Positions 24,652 to 34,254 of a stretch of DNA of 64,000 nt are shown here, in pieces; position 1 is the stretch's first letter, and every line of letters begins with the position of its first letter. Both the position numbers and the translations under genes were made by a program. Below the pieces are notes generated by a model. The model was not told where the DNA came from, made no database searches, and saw nothing but the letters and a program-made list of their open reading frames with translations. Origin of the DNA: JAFEBO01 sp036392375. GTDB taxonomy: Bacteria; Planctomycetota; Phycisphaerae; Phycisphaerales; UBA1924. Location of the stretch: positions 62,001 through 126,000 of the forward strand of contig DASVYC010000081.1 of assembly GCA_036392375.1 (NCBI GenBank), in the 5' to 3' direction.

Positions 24652-26400
24652 GTGAACCGTCTTCGGCGACACGCCTGGCAATACGCGTTGCTCGTCGGCA
24701 CCCTCGCGGTGCTGACGCTGCTCTTGCTCTATCCCATCTTCCTCACAGTCGCGGGCGCGTTCGAGAAACAGCCCGGCGGCGGGCTCTCGGGCAGCGGGGC
24801 GTTCCTATCCAACCTCACGCTCGAGCACTTCCGAGTCCTCTCGACCAACCCGAACTTCTTCCGCGCCATCGGCAACTCGGCGCTGCTGGCGATCACCACG
24901 ACGGTCGTCGCGACCGTGATCGCCCTGCCGCTGGCGCTGCTCGCGTCCAGCTACAAGTTCCCGCTGAAGACGTTTTTCAACGCGGCGGTGCTGGTGCCGA
25001 TGATCCTGCCGCCGTTCGTGGGCGCGATCGGCGTGCGTGCGATCCTGGGGCGCGAGGGCGCTCTCAACACGCTCTTCGGCACGGACTTTGACGTTCTGGG
25101 CAACGCCAAGTTCTGGGGCGTCGTGGGCGTGCAGGCGTTGTCGCTCTACCCGATCGTGTTCCTCAACACGACCGCGGCCCTCGCGAACCTGGACCCCGCG
25201 CTCGACGAGGCCGCGGAGAACCTCGGCGCCGGCTGGTGGCGCCGATTCTTCAAGATCACCCTGCCGCTGGTCCGCCCCGGCATCTTCGCGGGCGCGACGA
25301 TCGTGTTCATCTGGGCGTTCACCGAGCTCGGCACGCCCCTCATGTTCGACTTCTACGCGGTGACGAGCGTGCAGATCTTCTACGGCCTCAAGCAGGTCGA
25401 GACCAGCGCCGAGCCGTATGCCCTCACCCTCGTCATGCTCGGCATGGCGATCGTGATGTACGTCCTGGGCAAGTATCTCTTCGGACGCGCGGGCTACGCG
25501 ATGTACAGCAAGGCCAGCCGCGCCGGCGGTGAGAAAGAACTGACCGGTCTCGCGGGCTGGCTCGCCACACTCGCGTTCGCGGCGGTCTTCGTGCTGGCGA
25601 TCCTCCCCCACGCGGGCGTGGTGCTCACCAGCTTCACCGTGCCGGGCCAGTGGTACGACAGCGTGCTGCCCACGTCGTGGACGACCGCGCATTACCGCGA
25701 GGCCCTGACTGCCCGCGACTCGTTCGGCGCGATCGTGAACTCGCTGAAGCTCTCGGCGGCGGCCATGCTGATCACCATGGTCGCCGGTGTCGTGATCGCG
25801 TACCTGATCGTGCGGACGCAGGTGAAGGGGCGGGCGCTGCTCGATGCCCTGTGCATGCTGCCGCTCGCGGTGCCGGGGCTGGTGATGGCGTTCGGCTATG
25901 TCGCGATGAGCCTGCGGTGGCCCTTCGGCAAGGACGGCCCGTTGGGCGACTACGTGAGCGTGCTCGCCGCCGAGCCGAATCCGGTGCCGCTCTTGATCGC
26001 GGCGTACACCATCCGCCGCTTGCCCTACATCGTGCGTTCGACGGTCGCGGGCCTGGAGCAGACCAGCGGCGAACTCGAAGAAGCCGCGATGAACCTCGGC
26101 GCGTCGCGCCTGACTGCCGTGCGACGGGTCATCGTGCCCTTGATCATGGCAAACCTCATCGCCGGCGGCATGCTGGTCTTCAGCTTCTCGATGCTCGAGG
26201 TCTCCGACTCCATGCTGCTCGCGCAGCAGAAGCACCAGTTCCCGCTGACAAAGGCCATCTTCGCCTTCACCGAACGCCTCGGCGACGGCGTGTACATCGC
26301 GAGCGCCATGGGCGTCTGGGGCATGGCCCTGCTCACCGTGACGCTCTTTGGAGCGAGCGTGCTGCTGGGCAAGAAGCTGGGGTCGATCTTCAGGGTGTGA
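24652..26400 (+). CDS. Two-domain ABC transporter permease, iron-uptake (FbpB/SfuB) type
   Basis: 582 residues with two homologous membrane halves of six helices each. Each half has the EAA loop that contacts the ATPase: DEAAENLGAGWWRRFFKITLPLVRPGI and EEAAMNLGASRLTAVRRVIVPLIMANLIAG. This fused layout is typical of ferric-iron, thiamine and related importers; the substrate is not fixed by sequence. The GTG at 24652 (VNRLRRHAWQYALLVGTLAVL) precedes the first helix. No ATPase or binding protein is adjacent, so the partners must lie elsewhere. Its last bases overlap the convergent GT87-like gene by 11 bases. Confidence 0.83.
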   Translation: MNRLRRHAWQYALLVGTLAVLTLLLLYPIFLTVAGAFEKQPGGGLSGSGAFLSNLTLEHFRVLSTNPNFFRAIGNSALLAITTTVVATVIALPLALLASSYKFPLKTFFNAAVLVPMILPPFVGAIGVRAILGREGALNTLFGTDFDVLGNAKFWGVVGVQALSLYPIVFLNTTAALANLDPALDEAAENLGAGWWRRFFKITLPLVRPGIFAGATIVFIWAFTELGTPLMFDFYAVTSVQIFYGLKQVETSAEPYALTLVMLGMAIVMYVLGKYLFGRAGYAMYSKASRAGGEKELTGLAGWLATLAFAAVFVLAILPHAGVVLTSFTVPGQWYDSVLPTSWTTAHYREALTARDSFGAIVNSLKLSAAAMLITMVAGVVIAYLIVRTQVKGRALLDALCMLPLAVPGLVMAFGYVAMSLRWPFGKDGPLGDYVSVLAAEPNPVPLLIAAYTIRRLPYIVRSTVAGLEQTSGELEEAAMNLGASRLTAVRRVIVPLIMANLIAGGMLVFSFSMLEVSDSMLLAQQKHQFPLTKAIFAFTERLGDGVYIASAMGVWGMALLTVTLFGASVLLGKKLGSIFRV

Positions 26401-27823
26401 CTTCGCGTCTCGAGCTCTCGTCGTGGAGCACCGCCGCGACACCGACCAGCCACGCGATCACCAGGCATGTACACAACCCGGCGGCCTCCTGCCACCACTG
26501 GCGCAGCTCGCGGGTCGCCTCCATCGCCGGCGGGAAGATGATCCCGAACCACAGCACAGCGAGCCCCGCGATCGACAGCACGCGCGTGCGTGCCGAACGC
26601 CCGCCCAGAAGCGTGCCGGCGAGCATGAGGGCCAAGGGCAGCATCTGCACGATGTGCCGTGCGTTGGTCTGGGGGCTGAATGCCATCGCGATGGTGACAA
26701 GCCCGACGAACTCGACCAGCATGAGCCGCGGGCGAGCGCGCTCGGATCGCCCGAACCTCCCCAGCCACATGGGTTGGCCCGAGCGCGAGTACAGCGCCTG
26801 GGTGATCGCGTAGGTGACGAGCAGCAGCACGCCCGCGAAGACAGGCCCGAGGATCGGCTTCTGCAGCCCATCGGCGATGCGGACGCAGGCGGTGGTGATC
26901 GAGATGCCGAACGTCCGCGCGTTCATGAGCCGCGCGTTGCCGTCGGCACGCACGCCGCTGGCGTCGGTCGCCTGGAGCAAGCCGCCCAGCGCTCCGCGCC
27001 ACAGGTACGCAAACTGCTCCCACCCGATGATCGCCCACGGCACGAGCGCCCAGAAGAGGGTTCCAACGACCACGCCGAGCGCGAACTTCATGTGGCCCCG
27101 CAGCACAAAGTACGGCAGGGTGATGAGCGCGATGTACTTCAGGTTGACCGAGAAGCCCGTCGCGAGTCCGACGTCGAGAGCCACGAGGAATGTGGGATGT
27201 CGGATGTCGGATGTCGGATGTTCCGAAACGTCGCCTCGAGTGCCTTTCACATCCGACATCCCACATCCGACATCCGACATCGGCCTTGCGACCCTCGCCA
27301 TTCCCCAGAGCCCCACGACCCACGCCAGCAGCATCGAAGCGTTCACCTGCTGCATCTTGAAATCGCTGAGGATCTTGTCGGCGAGCACGATCATCGCCAG
27401 CGCCGTCAGCACCGGTGCCGCGGCCATGGGCAGCCCCAGCAGCCGGGCCACGGCCCGTCCGCCCAGCCACGCGCTCGCCGCGAAGCACACGCCGTTGAAC
27501 ACCATCCACACCACGCCCGCCCACTCGATGCCGAGCCTCGCCAGCGGCAGCATCAGCGTCACCAGCATCGGCGGGTACACGTAGCCGAGCTTGCCCGCCT
27601 TGAACACATCACGTCCGGTCGCGAGCGAGTCCGCCGCGTCGTAGAACTCGTAGAAGTCGCGGAACCGCTCGTCGATCACGCGGTCGCTGGTCATCATCCG
27701 GTAGCACGCGATCGCGCCCCACACGATGATGCCGAGTGTGATGGCGTGCCCGACGCGACGAGCCGTTGGCGAGGCCCACCACACCCGTTGGTCTGAATGC
27801 TGTGACTGCGAGTTCGCCGCCAT
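26390..27823 (-). CDS. GT87-like (DUF2029) membrane glycosyltransferase with in-frame repeat insertion
   Basis: 477 residues with about ten hydrophobic segments. The early FRDFYEFYDAADSLATGRDVF...YVYPPMLVTLMLPLARL pattern is typical of polyprenyl-phosphate-dependent alpha-mannosyltransferases (GT-C fold, GT87/DUF2029), with the first-loop Asp present. Around residues 181-211 the protein carries an odd hydrophilic stretch (RPMSDVGCGMSDVKG...HPTSDIRHPTF) that is the translation of an octamer palindrome inserted between two membrane helices. The insertion is in frame, so the protein may still fold. It probably mannosylates a lipid or glycan; the acceptor is unknown. Confidence 0.75.
   Translation of the reverse strand: MAANSQSQHSDQRVWWASPTARRVGHAITLGIIVWGAIACYRMMTSDRVIDERFRDFYEFYDAADSLATGRDVFKAGKLGYVYPPMLVTLMLPLARLGIEWAGVVWMVFNGVCFAASAWLGGRAVARLLGLPMAAAPVLTALAMIVLADKILSDFKMQQVNASMLLAWVVGLWGMARVARPMSDVGCGMSDVKGTRGDVSEHPTSDIRHPTFLVALDVGLATGFSVNLKYIALITLPYFVLRGHMKFALGVVVGTLFWALVPWAIIGWEQFAYLWRGALGGLLQATDASGVRADGNARLMNARTFGISITTACVRIADGLQKPILGPVFAGVLLLVTYAITQALYSRSGQPMWLGRFGRSERARPRLMLVEFVGLVTIAMAFSPQTNARHIVQMLPLALMLAGTLLGGRSARTRVLSIAGLAVLWFGIIFPPAMEATRELRQWWQEAAGLCTCLVIAWLVGVAAVLHDESSRREVTP
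27191..27282. repeat. Octamer palindromic element inside the GT87-like gene
   Basis: GGATGTCG units (27191-27222) and complementary CATCCGAC units (27250-27282) flank a 27-base loop. It is the same unit as at 5088-5639, but without a gene between the arms. Confidence 0.92.
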
Positions 27824-27848
27824 GCGGCTTCATCATTGACTCTCGACC

Positions 27849-28541
27849 TCACCGTGGCTCTGTTGGAACCGTGTGGTGTACTTCAAGAACGTCCTTTGGA
27901 AGCCGCCGGGCGACGTATCGCGTCCAGACGCCGTACCGCCATTCGCCGAGGTACATCCCCACAACCTTCCAACCTGTGCGGCTGGCATCCGGGACCACGA
28001 CGGGACCGCCCGACATGCCGGAGAGATCCGGGTTCTCGTCGACGTCTAGGAAGACCACATCATCCAATCGAACGTCTCTCGGCGCCCACGTCGGCGTGTC
28101 GGCGACGACCGCGGGAATCAGTCTCGGTCCACCCGGGCCCCGCGACGCGGTTGCGGACGGAAAGCCGCAGATGAACACCGTCGATCCAACACAGAATCTG
28201 TGGTCCAGATCGATCTCGTCGGGCGCGGGGAGCTCCGCGTCATTCACCCGGACAAGGACCCAGTCGCCCGCTCCAACCTCTCCGCCCTCACCGCGACGCA
28301 GCTCGTCCAAGCCCGAGAGTTTCCCATCAATCTGCGCCACCGGCTGGCGGAAGATATGGAGCGCGGTGAGTCCGATGTCGCCACCCAACGGAATAAGAGA
28401 CCCCGCGATCTGCGGACTCTTGATCCGGCAGACCGCGGGGTCTCGCGCAATTCGGTGCTCGAGACGCTCGGCGCACGCGTGCCTCTCGTCGGACGCACAT
28501 CCGACAAGCAGGGGCATCGCTATGACAACGAGCGCCCTCAT
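27849..28541 (-). CDS. Trypsin-like serine protease lipoprotein
   Basis: 230 residues. Short signal with lipobox (MPLLVGC, Cys followed by ASDE), then a chymotrypsin-like fold: His in DIGLTALHIF, Asp in GDWVLVRVN, and the serine motif LSGMSGGPVV (GxSGGP). It should be an envelope-bound protease or a protease-fold binding protein. Spacing between His, Asp and Ser is reasonable for a short S1 domain. It is followed on the same strand by no close partner; upstream lies another lipoprotein gene 13 bases away, so the two are probably co-transcribed. Confidence 0.75.
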   Translation of the reverse strand: MRALVVIAMPLLVGCASDERHACAERLEHRIARDPAVCRIKSPQIAGSLIPLGGDIGLTALHIFRQPVAQIDGKLSGLDELRRGEGGEVGAGDWVLVRVNDAELPAPDEIDLDHRFCVGSTVFICGFPSATASRGPGGPRLIPAVVADTPTWAPRDVRLDDVVFLDVDENPDLSGMSGGPVVVPDASRTGWKVVGMYLGEWRYGVWTRYVARRLPKDVLEVHHTVPTEPR

Positions 28542-28554
28542 GAGCGTTGCCGCA

Positions 28555-29424
28555 CTACCGACTCCACACCTGGGCGCCGTTCCACGTCACGGCACCCCCT
28601 CCAGCCGAGAGGCTGATCTCAAAGACACCGTACTCTGTCGAGATCTGACCATTGAAGTCCCCGACGCCCGCTGCGGCTTCTGCCACCGCGTCCCAAGGCC
28701 CGGCGATTCGAATCGCTACAGCGTCGCGGTTGGCGTCGGTCAGATCGCCGCCGAGGAGGTAGTACTCAACGGTCACGCCGTTGGCGTAAGTCCCCGGCAT
28801 CGGGGCGTTCGCGCCCCACGCGGTGATGTAAGTGAAGTCCACGGTCTGGGCTTCGGAATCGAAGGAATTGACCGAGAAGACCGTCTTGTGCGGGACGCCC
28901 GGCTGCCAGCCGTCCAGATCCAGCGCGATCGCGGTCTCCTCAGCGCTCAAGCCCTTCGTGAGCGCGTTCACGCTCCAGAGCATGGTCTCGCTGGGCTCCA
29001 GCGCCTTGGTGCCACGAAGCGACGTCGTGACAACCATCGCGTCTTCGAGCCCGTCATCCGAGAACTCGAGAGACATCACACTCTGCTGCTCGGCGCCCGT
29101 TGGCTTCGTCGTTGGAGTGCCCGGATTCACCGGCGTGGTGGGGGTGGGACTGACGGGCTCCGTCCACGGAGGGTCACCCAGGACGCGACGAACCTCTTCG
29201 CACGTCAACGCCTTGCCCCCGCCGCACGGGATGCACCATATTCCGTTCGAGAGATAGCAACGACCACCGATGTTAACTTTGGTGTAAATGCCGTCCTGGC
29301 CCGGATTTTGAGATTCACGAACCTCGATTGTGCCATCCGGCTTCCGCGTGATCGAACACGCGGACAGTGTGGCCACGGCGACAGCCAGTCCCGTGAGGGA
29401 CACCAGTCGAGCAATCGTATTCAT
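28555..29424 (-). CDS. Lipoprotein of unknown function
   Basis: 289 residues. Signal peptide with lipobox (VATLSACS), a Cys-rich patch (RCYLSNGIWCIPCGGGKALTCEE), a Pro/Thr-rich linker (SPTPTTPVNPGTPTTKPTG) and a C-terminal domain rich in beta-type segments ending GAVTWNGAQVWSR. I do not recognise the family. It precedes the trypsin-like lipoprotein gene by 13 bases and probably shares its transcript. Base composition is somewhat less GC-rich than its neighbours. Confidence 0.7.
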   Translation of the reverse strand: MNTIARLVSLTGLAVAVATLSACSITRKPDGTIEVRESQNPGQDGIYTKVNIGGRCYLSNGIWCIPCGGGKALTCEEVRRVLGDPPWTEPVSPTPTTPVNPGTPTTKPTGAEQQSVMSLEFSDDGLEDAMVVTTSLRGTKALEPSETMLWSVNALTKGLSAEETAIALDLDGWQPGVPHKTVFSVNSFDSEAQTVDFTYITAWGANAPMPGTYANGVTVEYYLLGGDLTDANRDAVAIRIAGPWDAVAEAAAGVGDFNGQISTEYGVFEISLSAGGGAVTWNGAQVWSR

Positions 29425-29725
29425 TGACGCGACTCCGCTGAATCAAAGAACCAACCGCTATCCCCAAGTGAACGATCAAGAACACCTTAACCGAGCAGGG
29501 CACGGAAGGCTCCGATCACCGTTCTTTGAACAAATCCACCCAGTCCGCCGAGATCCCCAGAATCCGATCAACGATTGCGATCGGGAATGCGGGTACCCTA
29601 CAACTTTCAAGACTGTTTCGCAAGACGATTCGGAACAATTGTTGTTTGAATTTTGCAAAGACTATCACGCGTCGCGATTGTCGCGTCCGTGATTCTCCTG
29701 ATCTCGCGATTCGTTTATTTGCGGA
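29425..29725. other. AT-richer intergenic region
   Basis: 301 bases between two minus-strand genes, clearly lower in GC than the surroundings. It probably contains the promoter of the two lipoprotein genes. Short open frames here show no protein-like features. Confidence 0.5.
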
Positions 29726-31606
29726 TCACGCTGTCGCGAGTTCGCTTCCCACGAGCTGCGTCCGCACCAGCCTCTGATACACCGCACAGCGACCCAGGAG
29801 TTCCCCGTGCCGCCCGATGTCCACGATCTTGCCCTGATCCATCACCACGATGCGATCGGCCTGCACCACCGTGCTCAGCCGGTGGGCCACGATCAAGCAC
29901 GTGCGGCCTTTGGTGAAATCGCTGATCGCCTCACCGATCAGGTGCTCGCTCTCGGCATCAATCATGCTCGTGGCTTCATCGAGAATCAGGATCGCCGGAT
30001 TCCGCAGGATCGCCCGTGCGATCGCGAGCCGCTGACGCTGGCCGCCCGACAAGCTCAAGCCCTGCTCGGCGATCGGCGTCTCGAGCCCCAGCGGCAGGCG
30101 CTCGATGAACTCGAGCGCCCGCGACTTGCGTGCCGCGTCGAGGATCTCGGCGTCGCTCGCATCGGTCGAGCCGTAGGAGATGTTCTGGCGGATCGTGCCG
30201 CTGAAGAGCACGGTCTCCTGCGTCACCACGCCGATCTGGCGGCGGAGGGAGCGCACCGAGAAATCACGGACGTTGTTTCCGTCGATGAGCAGCATGCCCG
30301 CGTCGGGGTCGTAGAGGCGCGGCACGAGCGAGAGCAAGCTCGTCTTGCCGCAGCCGTTGGGGCCGACGAAGGCGACGGTTTCGCCGTGGGCGATGTTAAG
30401 CGAGATGTCCTCAACCGCGGGCTTGGGCTGCGAGGCGTACTGCAGCGTCACGCCTTTGAACTCAATCGACCGCGCGTGCCGCGGCAATCGTGCGAGCTTG
30501 TGCCCGTGCCCGGGCTCCGGGTTCGACGCAAGCAGCTCGGTTAGTCGATCGGCCGCCGCCGCACCGACCTGGATGTCGGTGATGATGCCGGTCAGAGGCT
30601 TGAGCGCGCCGCCCGCGACGCCCAGGCCGCCGAGCGCGACGAGGAACGTGCCCGGGTCGAGCGCGTTGTCGATCATGGCCTTGATGGCGATGAGCGCCAG
30701 CGCCCCCAGCGCGATGATCGCGATGGCCTCGGTGAGCGGGCTCGCCAAAGCGCGTGCGGTGCGGACGCGGTTGAGCTCCCGCAGCATCTGCTTGTTGGCG
30801 CGGTGGAAGCGGCCTTCCTCGATCCGCTCGGCGGTGTGCACCTTGACCACCCGCATGCCCTGCAGCGCCTCCGTGGAGACCCGCAGCAGGTCGCTGTGGC
30901 TGCGCAGGGCTTGCTTGGACGCCTTGCGGATCCGCCGCGACAGCACCCGGATCACCACCGCGATGATGCCGCCGGCGATCAGCGCGATGAACGCCAGCCG
31001 CCAGTCGAGCACCACGGCCACCAACACCGCGGCGACGGCCTTCGTCGTTTCCGCCAGCCCCTTGGACAGCAGGCTGTTCATCGCCCCGCCCAGCGAGCCC
31101 GTGTCGTTCACGACGCGGCTCACCAGGTCCGTCGCCCCACTGGTCGCCGAGATCACGTCCCGCAGCGGGCGTTTGAGCACGCGGCGGAACGACTCGCGGC
31201 GGATCTCGGTCACGACTCGATTCACCAGCGTCTGCGACAGGTACGCGTGCAAAAAGCTCGCGGCGGCACCCAGCACCGTCAGCACGCCCAGCCCCACGAA
31301 GATCCACAACGCCGCCGCGTACGCGCCCCGCGGCAGGGCCTCGATCATGGACTCGGGGATGATCTGCGTCGCTGTCGGGAGCTTCCCCGCCATCCACTCG
31401 TTGAACTGGCGTGCGAGAATGGGCAAATCGCGGATCTTCGGGTCGTCACGATCGGATGCCGCCAGCACCACGTTCTGCAGGACCGGCACCATCGCGAGCA
31501 TGGCCGTGCCGACGCCCAACGCCGAGAAGAACGCCAGCACCAGGGCTCCGAACAGAGCCGCCGGGTACCGCGTCATCCGCTTGGCAAAGGCAAAGAAGTT
31601 CCGCAT
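29726..31606 (-). CDS. ABC exporter, fused membrane and ATPase domains (MsbA-like)
   Basis: 626 residues. An N-terminal six-helix exporter domain is followed by an ATPase with Walker A GPNGCGKTSLL (about residues 411-421), Q-loop region QIGVVTQETVLFSGTIRQNISYG, signature LSGGQRQRLAIARAILRNPAILILDEATSMID (about 517 onward) and H-loop VAHRLSTV. This class exports lipids, drugs or peptides as a homodimer. MsbA-like lipid A flipping is a reasonable guess but not proved. The gene stands alone on the minus strand. Confidence 0.87.
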   Translation of the reverse strand: MRNFFAFAKRMTRYPAALFGALVLAFFSALGVGTAMLAMVPVLQNVVLAASDRDDPKIRDLPILARQFNEWMAGKLPTATQIIPESMIEALPRGAYAAALWIFVGLGVLTVLGAAASFLHAYLSQTLVNRVVTEIRRESFRRVLKRPLRDVISATSGATDLVSRVVNDTGSLGGAMNSLLSKGLAETTKAVAAVLVAVVLDWRLAFIALIAGGIIAVVIRVLSRRIRKASKQALRSHSDLLRVSTEALQGMRVVKVHTAERIEEGRFHRANKQMLRELNRVRTARALASPLTEAIAIIALGALALIAIKAMIDNALDPGTFLVALGGLGVAGGALKPLTGIITDIQVGAAAADRLTELLASNPEPGHGHKLARLPRHARSIEFKGVTLQYASQPKPAVEDISLNIAHGETVAFVGPNGCGKTSLLSLVPRLYDPDAGMLLIDGNNVRDFSVRSLRRQIGVVTQETVLFSGTIRQNISYGSTDASDAEILDAARKSRALEFIERLPLGLETPIAEQGLSLSGGQRQRLAIARAILRNPAILILDEATSMIDAESEHLIGEAISDFTKGRTCLIVAHRLSTVVQADRIVVMDQGKIVDIGRHGELLGRCAVYQRLVRTQLVGSELATA

Positions 31607-31659
31607 CGGGGAAGGGTGAGTTTAGGGCGGACGCAGCGGCGTCCCGGTTCAGTCCAGTC

Positions 31660-31850
31660 ACGCCCGCTGCGCCTCCTCTCCCCGCCCGCGGGGAGAGGGC
31701 GATTCGACGCGAAGCGTCGAATCAGGTGAGGGAACCGCGGGCACCTACACGCTGCGACGATCGAACGCCCATTGCCCCTCCCCGGTCTCGCCAAGCCTCG
31801 ACCACCCCTCTCCGCTGTGCGGAGAGGGGAAGCGCGCGGCCTCCACCGCG
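31660..31850. repeat. Cluster of REP-like hairpins
   Basis: Contains CCTCTCCCCGCCCGCGGGGA, a stem ATTCGACGCGAAGCGTCGAAT split by its centre, and CCCCTCTCCGCTGTGCGGAG. The part from GGTCTCGCCAAGCCT onward recurs at about 56670-56725. Confidence 0.7.
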
Positions 31851-31866
31851 ACAACAATCCCCCCGC

Positions 31867-32862
31867 ATGACCATCATCAAGACCGTCGCCGTCACAGGTG
31901 CCACTGGTTTCGTCGGCCGCGCCGTCGTCGCCGAACTCCTTGCACAGGGGTACAACGTCCGCGCGCTCGTCCGCAGCCGCGTGAAGGCCCGCGAAGTCCT
32001 CCCCCGCCCCACGCCAAACTCCGCGAATCTGACGCTGGTCGAGGGCGACATTCACGACGACCGCTCGCCGGCAGAGCTCGTCGCCGGTGCCCAGGCCTGC
32101 ATCCATCTCATCGGCATCATCCGCGAAGAACGCGGCGGCGTCACCTTCCACCGCATGCACGTCGCTTCGACGCGCCTCATCACCGAGGCCTGCAAGGCCG
32201 CGGGCGTGAACCGCTACTTGCAGATGTCCGCCCTCGGCGTGCGCGACGACGCGGATTGTGCGTACCGCACCTCAAAGTGGGAGGCCGAGCAGATCGTCCG
32301 CCGCAGCGGACTGGACTGGACCATCTTCCGTCCCGGCATGATCCACGGCAAGGACAGCAGCTTCCTCACCATGGCCGCTCAGTGGTGCAAGGGCGAGGCC
32401 CCGCCCTTCTTCTTCCTCCCCTACTTCCGCGGCGGCAAGGAAGACACCAGCGTCCCGCTCGGCGGCGTGAACTACCGCGACCCGGTGATCCAGCCCGTCG
32501 CCGTTGAAGACGTGGCCGCCGCGTTCGTGCGGTCGCTTGCCCGGCCGCAGACCGTCGGCGAGACGTACAACCTCGTCGGCACCGAGCGCCTCACCTGGCC
32601 CGAACTGCTTGTTGAGCTCCGCAACAACATCCCCGGCAGCAACGGGAACCTGCAGCCCTGGGGTCTGCCCGCGGACTTGATGGCCCTCAAGGCGCTCGGT
32701 GCGTCCTACGTCGGCCTCGGCGGTCTGCTGCCGTTCGACCATGGCATGGCCGTCATGGGCGGGCAGGACAACACCGCTGAGACCAAGAAGGTCGAAGCCC
32801 ATCTCGAGCTCAAAGCCAAGCCCTTCCGCCAGAGCTTCCGGGCGTACGCCGACGCGCTCTGA
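31867..32862 (+). CDS. NDUFA9-like atypical short-chain dehydrogenase/reductase
   Basis: 331 residues. Rossmann fold with AVTGATGFVGRAVVAELLAQGYNVRALVRSR, GDIHDDRSPAELVAGAQACIHLIGII, YLQMSALG and YRTSKWEAEQIVRRSGLDWTIFRPGMIHG. The catalytic Tyr-x-x-x-Lys is retained in YRTSK. Family members bind NAD(P) and include the complex I accessory subunit NDUFA9 and several epimerase-like enzymes; the substrate is unknown. ATG 31867 is the start even though the frame is open to 31411. Confidence 0.8.
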   Translation: MTIIKTVAVTGATGFVGRAVVAELLAQGYNVRALVRSRVKAREVLPRPTPNSANLTLVEGDIHDDRSPAELVAGAQACIHLIGIIREERGGVTFHRMHVASTRLITEACKAAGVNRYLQMSALGVRDDADCAYRTSKWEAEQIVRRSGLDWTIFRPGMIHGKDSSFLTMAAQWCKGEAPPFFFLPYFRGGKEDTSVPLGGVNYRDPVIQPVAVEDVAAAFVRSLARPQTVGETYNLVGTERLTWPELLVELRNNIPGSNGNLQPWGLPADLMALKALGASYVGLGGLLPFDHGMAVMGGQDNTAETKKVEAHLELKAKPFRQSFRAYADAL

Positions 32863-32928
32863 TTCGGGGTCCACTGCTCGGCCGCTGTGAGCCGAGCAGT
32901 TCGCCGCAGGTGATCCGTACCATCGTCC

Positions 32929-34191
32929 ATGCCCCCGTCTCTCCCCGCCGCCGTTCGTGACGAGCACCACCGATGGCTGCTCGAAGTCACCCAGATCCCG
33001 ACCGCCGCCGGGCGGGAGCAGCGCGTCATCAACTGGATCACCCGCTGGGTGCAGCAGCGCCCGAATCTCGTCCTCACGACCGACCGCAGCAGCAACATGA
33101 CGGTCTCGATCCGCGACGCCCGCGCGACGGATCTCTCTCCCGTCTACTTCACGGCACACCTCGACCACCCCGCCTTCGTCATCGAGCGCATCGTCAGCCC
33201 CTCCTGCGTCGAGCTCTCGTTCCGCGGCGGGGTGATGGACGACTATTTCAAGAACGCCAAGGTCGCGATCCATTCCTCGACGCACACGAAGCACGTCGCC
33301 GCGTTGACGGGCGAGACCCCGGCACCGGCTCGGGAGGGCGTCGCGACCCCGCCGTTCAAGCATTATCTCGCCGAACTGGTGAACCCCAACGACACGACCA
33401 AGGGGCTGGCGCTGGGCGATGTCGCGGTCTGGGACCTGCCCCCCGCCAAAATAGAAGGCGGCAACATCTACACCCAGGCGTGCGACGATCTCGCCGCCTT
33501 GGCCGCGGCACTCGCCGCCTTTGACGTGATCGCGAGCAAGAAGGAGACCGCCCGCGACGTGCGGCTGCTCTTCACCCGCGCCGAAGAAGTTGGCTTCATC
33601 GGCGCCATCGCCGCCTGCCGCGACGGAACGATCCCCAAGAACGCGACCGTGATCGCGCTCGAGAACAGCCGCAGCTTTCCGCACGACTCTCCGATCGGCG
33701 GCGGGCCCATCGTCCGCGTCGGCGACCGCATGACGATCTTCTCGCCCACGCTCAGCGAGTCGATCGCCAAGTGCGCCGAAGCCCTCGCCGGCGGCCCCGC
33801 AACGCCCACCGCCTCGCAGAAGATCGACAAGTCGCGGCAGTGGAAATGGCAGCGCAAGCTCATGTCCGGCGGCGCGTGCGAGGCAAGCGTCTTCTACGCC
33901 GCCGGGTACGACGCGACCTGCGTCTGCCTACCCCTGGGCAACTACCACAACATGGGCGATCTGCAGGCGATCCAGGACGGCACCGCCACCCGCCCCGCGA
34001 CCATCGAGCCCGAGTTCGTCAGCGTCAGCGACTTCGACGGCCTCGTCGACCTGCTCATCGCCTGCGGCCAGGACCCGCGGCTGAACAGCAAAGACAACCC
34101 CAACCCGCTCGGGCCTGGGCTGCGGCCCGTGGGCGCGGTGCCGGCGCTGGTGGAGAAGCTCTGGACCGAGCGGGCGTTTGTGCTGGGTTGA
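32929..34191 (+). CDS. M42-like metallopeptidase
   Basis: 420 residues. Co-catalytic zinc aminopeptidase-type fold: first ligand region VYFTAHLDHPAF, second ACDDLAALAAALAAF, the base and bridging Glu in FTRAEEVGFIGAIAA, ALENSRSFP, and a late GNYHNMGDLQAI providing His. M20 peptidases are similar, but the order and spacing resemble M42 glutamyl/leucyl aminopeptidases. It probably trims peptides in the cytoplasm, as there is no signal peptide. It follows the reductase gene by 66 bases. Confidence 0.75.
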   Translation: MPPSLPAAVRDEHHRWLLEVTQIPTAAGREQRVINWITRWVQQRPNLVLTTDRSSNMTVSIRDARATDLSPVYFTAHLDHPAFVIERIVSPSCVELSFRGGVMDDYFKNAKVAIHSSTHTKHVAALTGETPAPAREGVATPPFKHYLAELVNPNDTTKGLALGDVAVWDLPPAKIEGGNIYTQACDDLAALAAALAAFDVIASKKETARDVRLLFTRAEEVGFIGAIAACRDGTIPKNATVIALENSRSFPHDSPIGGGPIVRVGDRMTIFSPTLSESIAKCAEALAGGPATPTASQKIDKSRQWKWQRKLMSGGACEASVFYAAGYDATCVCLPLGNYHNMGDLQAIQDGTATRPATIEPEFVSVSDFDGLVDLLIACGQDPRLNSKDNPNPLGPGLRPVGAVPALVEKLWTERAFVLG

Positions 34192-34254
34192 CGCCCCGGG
34201 CCGGCGCGATCACGGACGCACAAGGTTGGCGACGCGCGTGGATACGCTCCCCGC

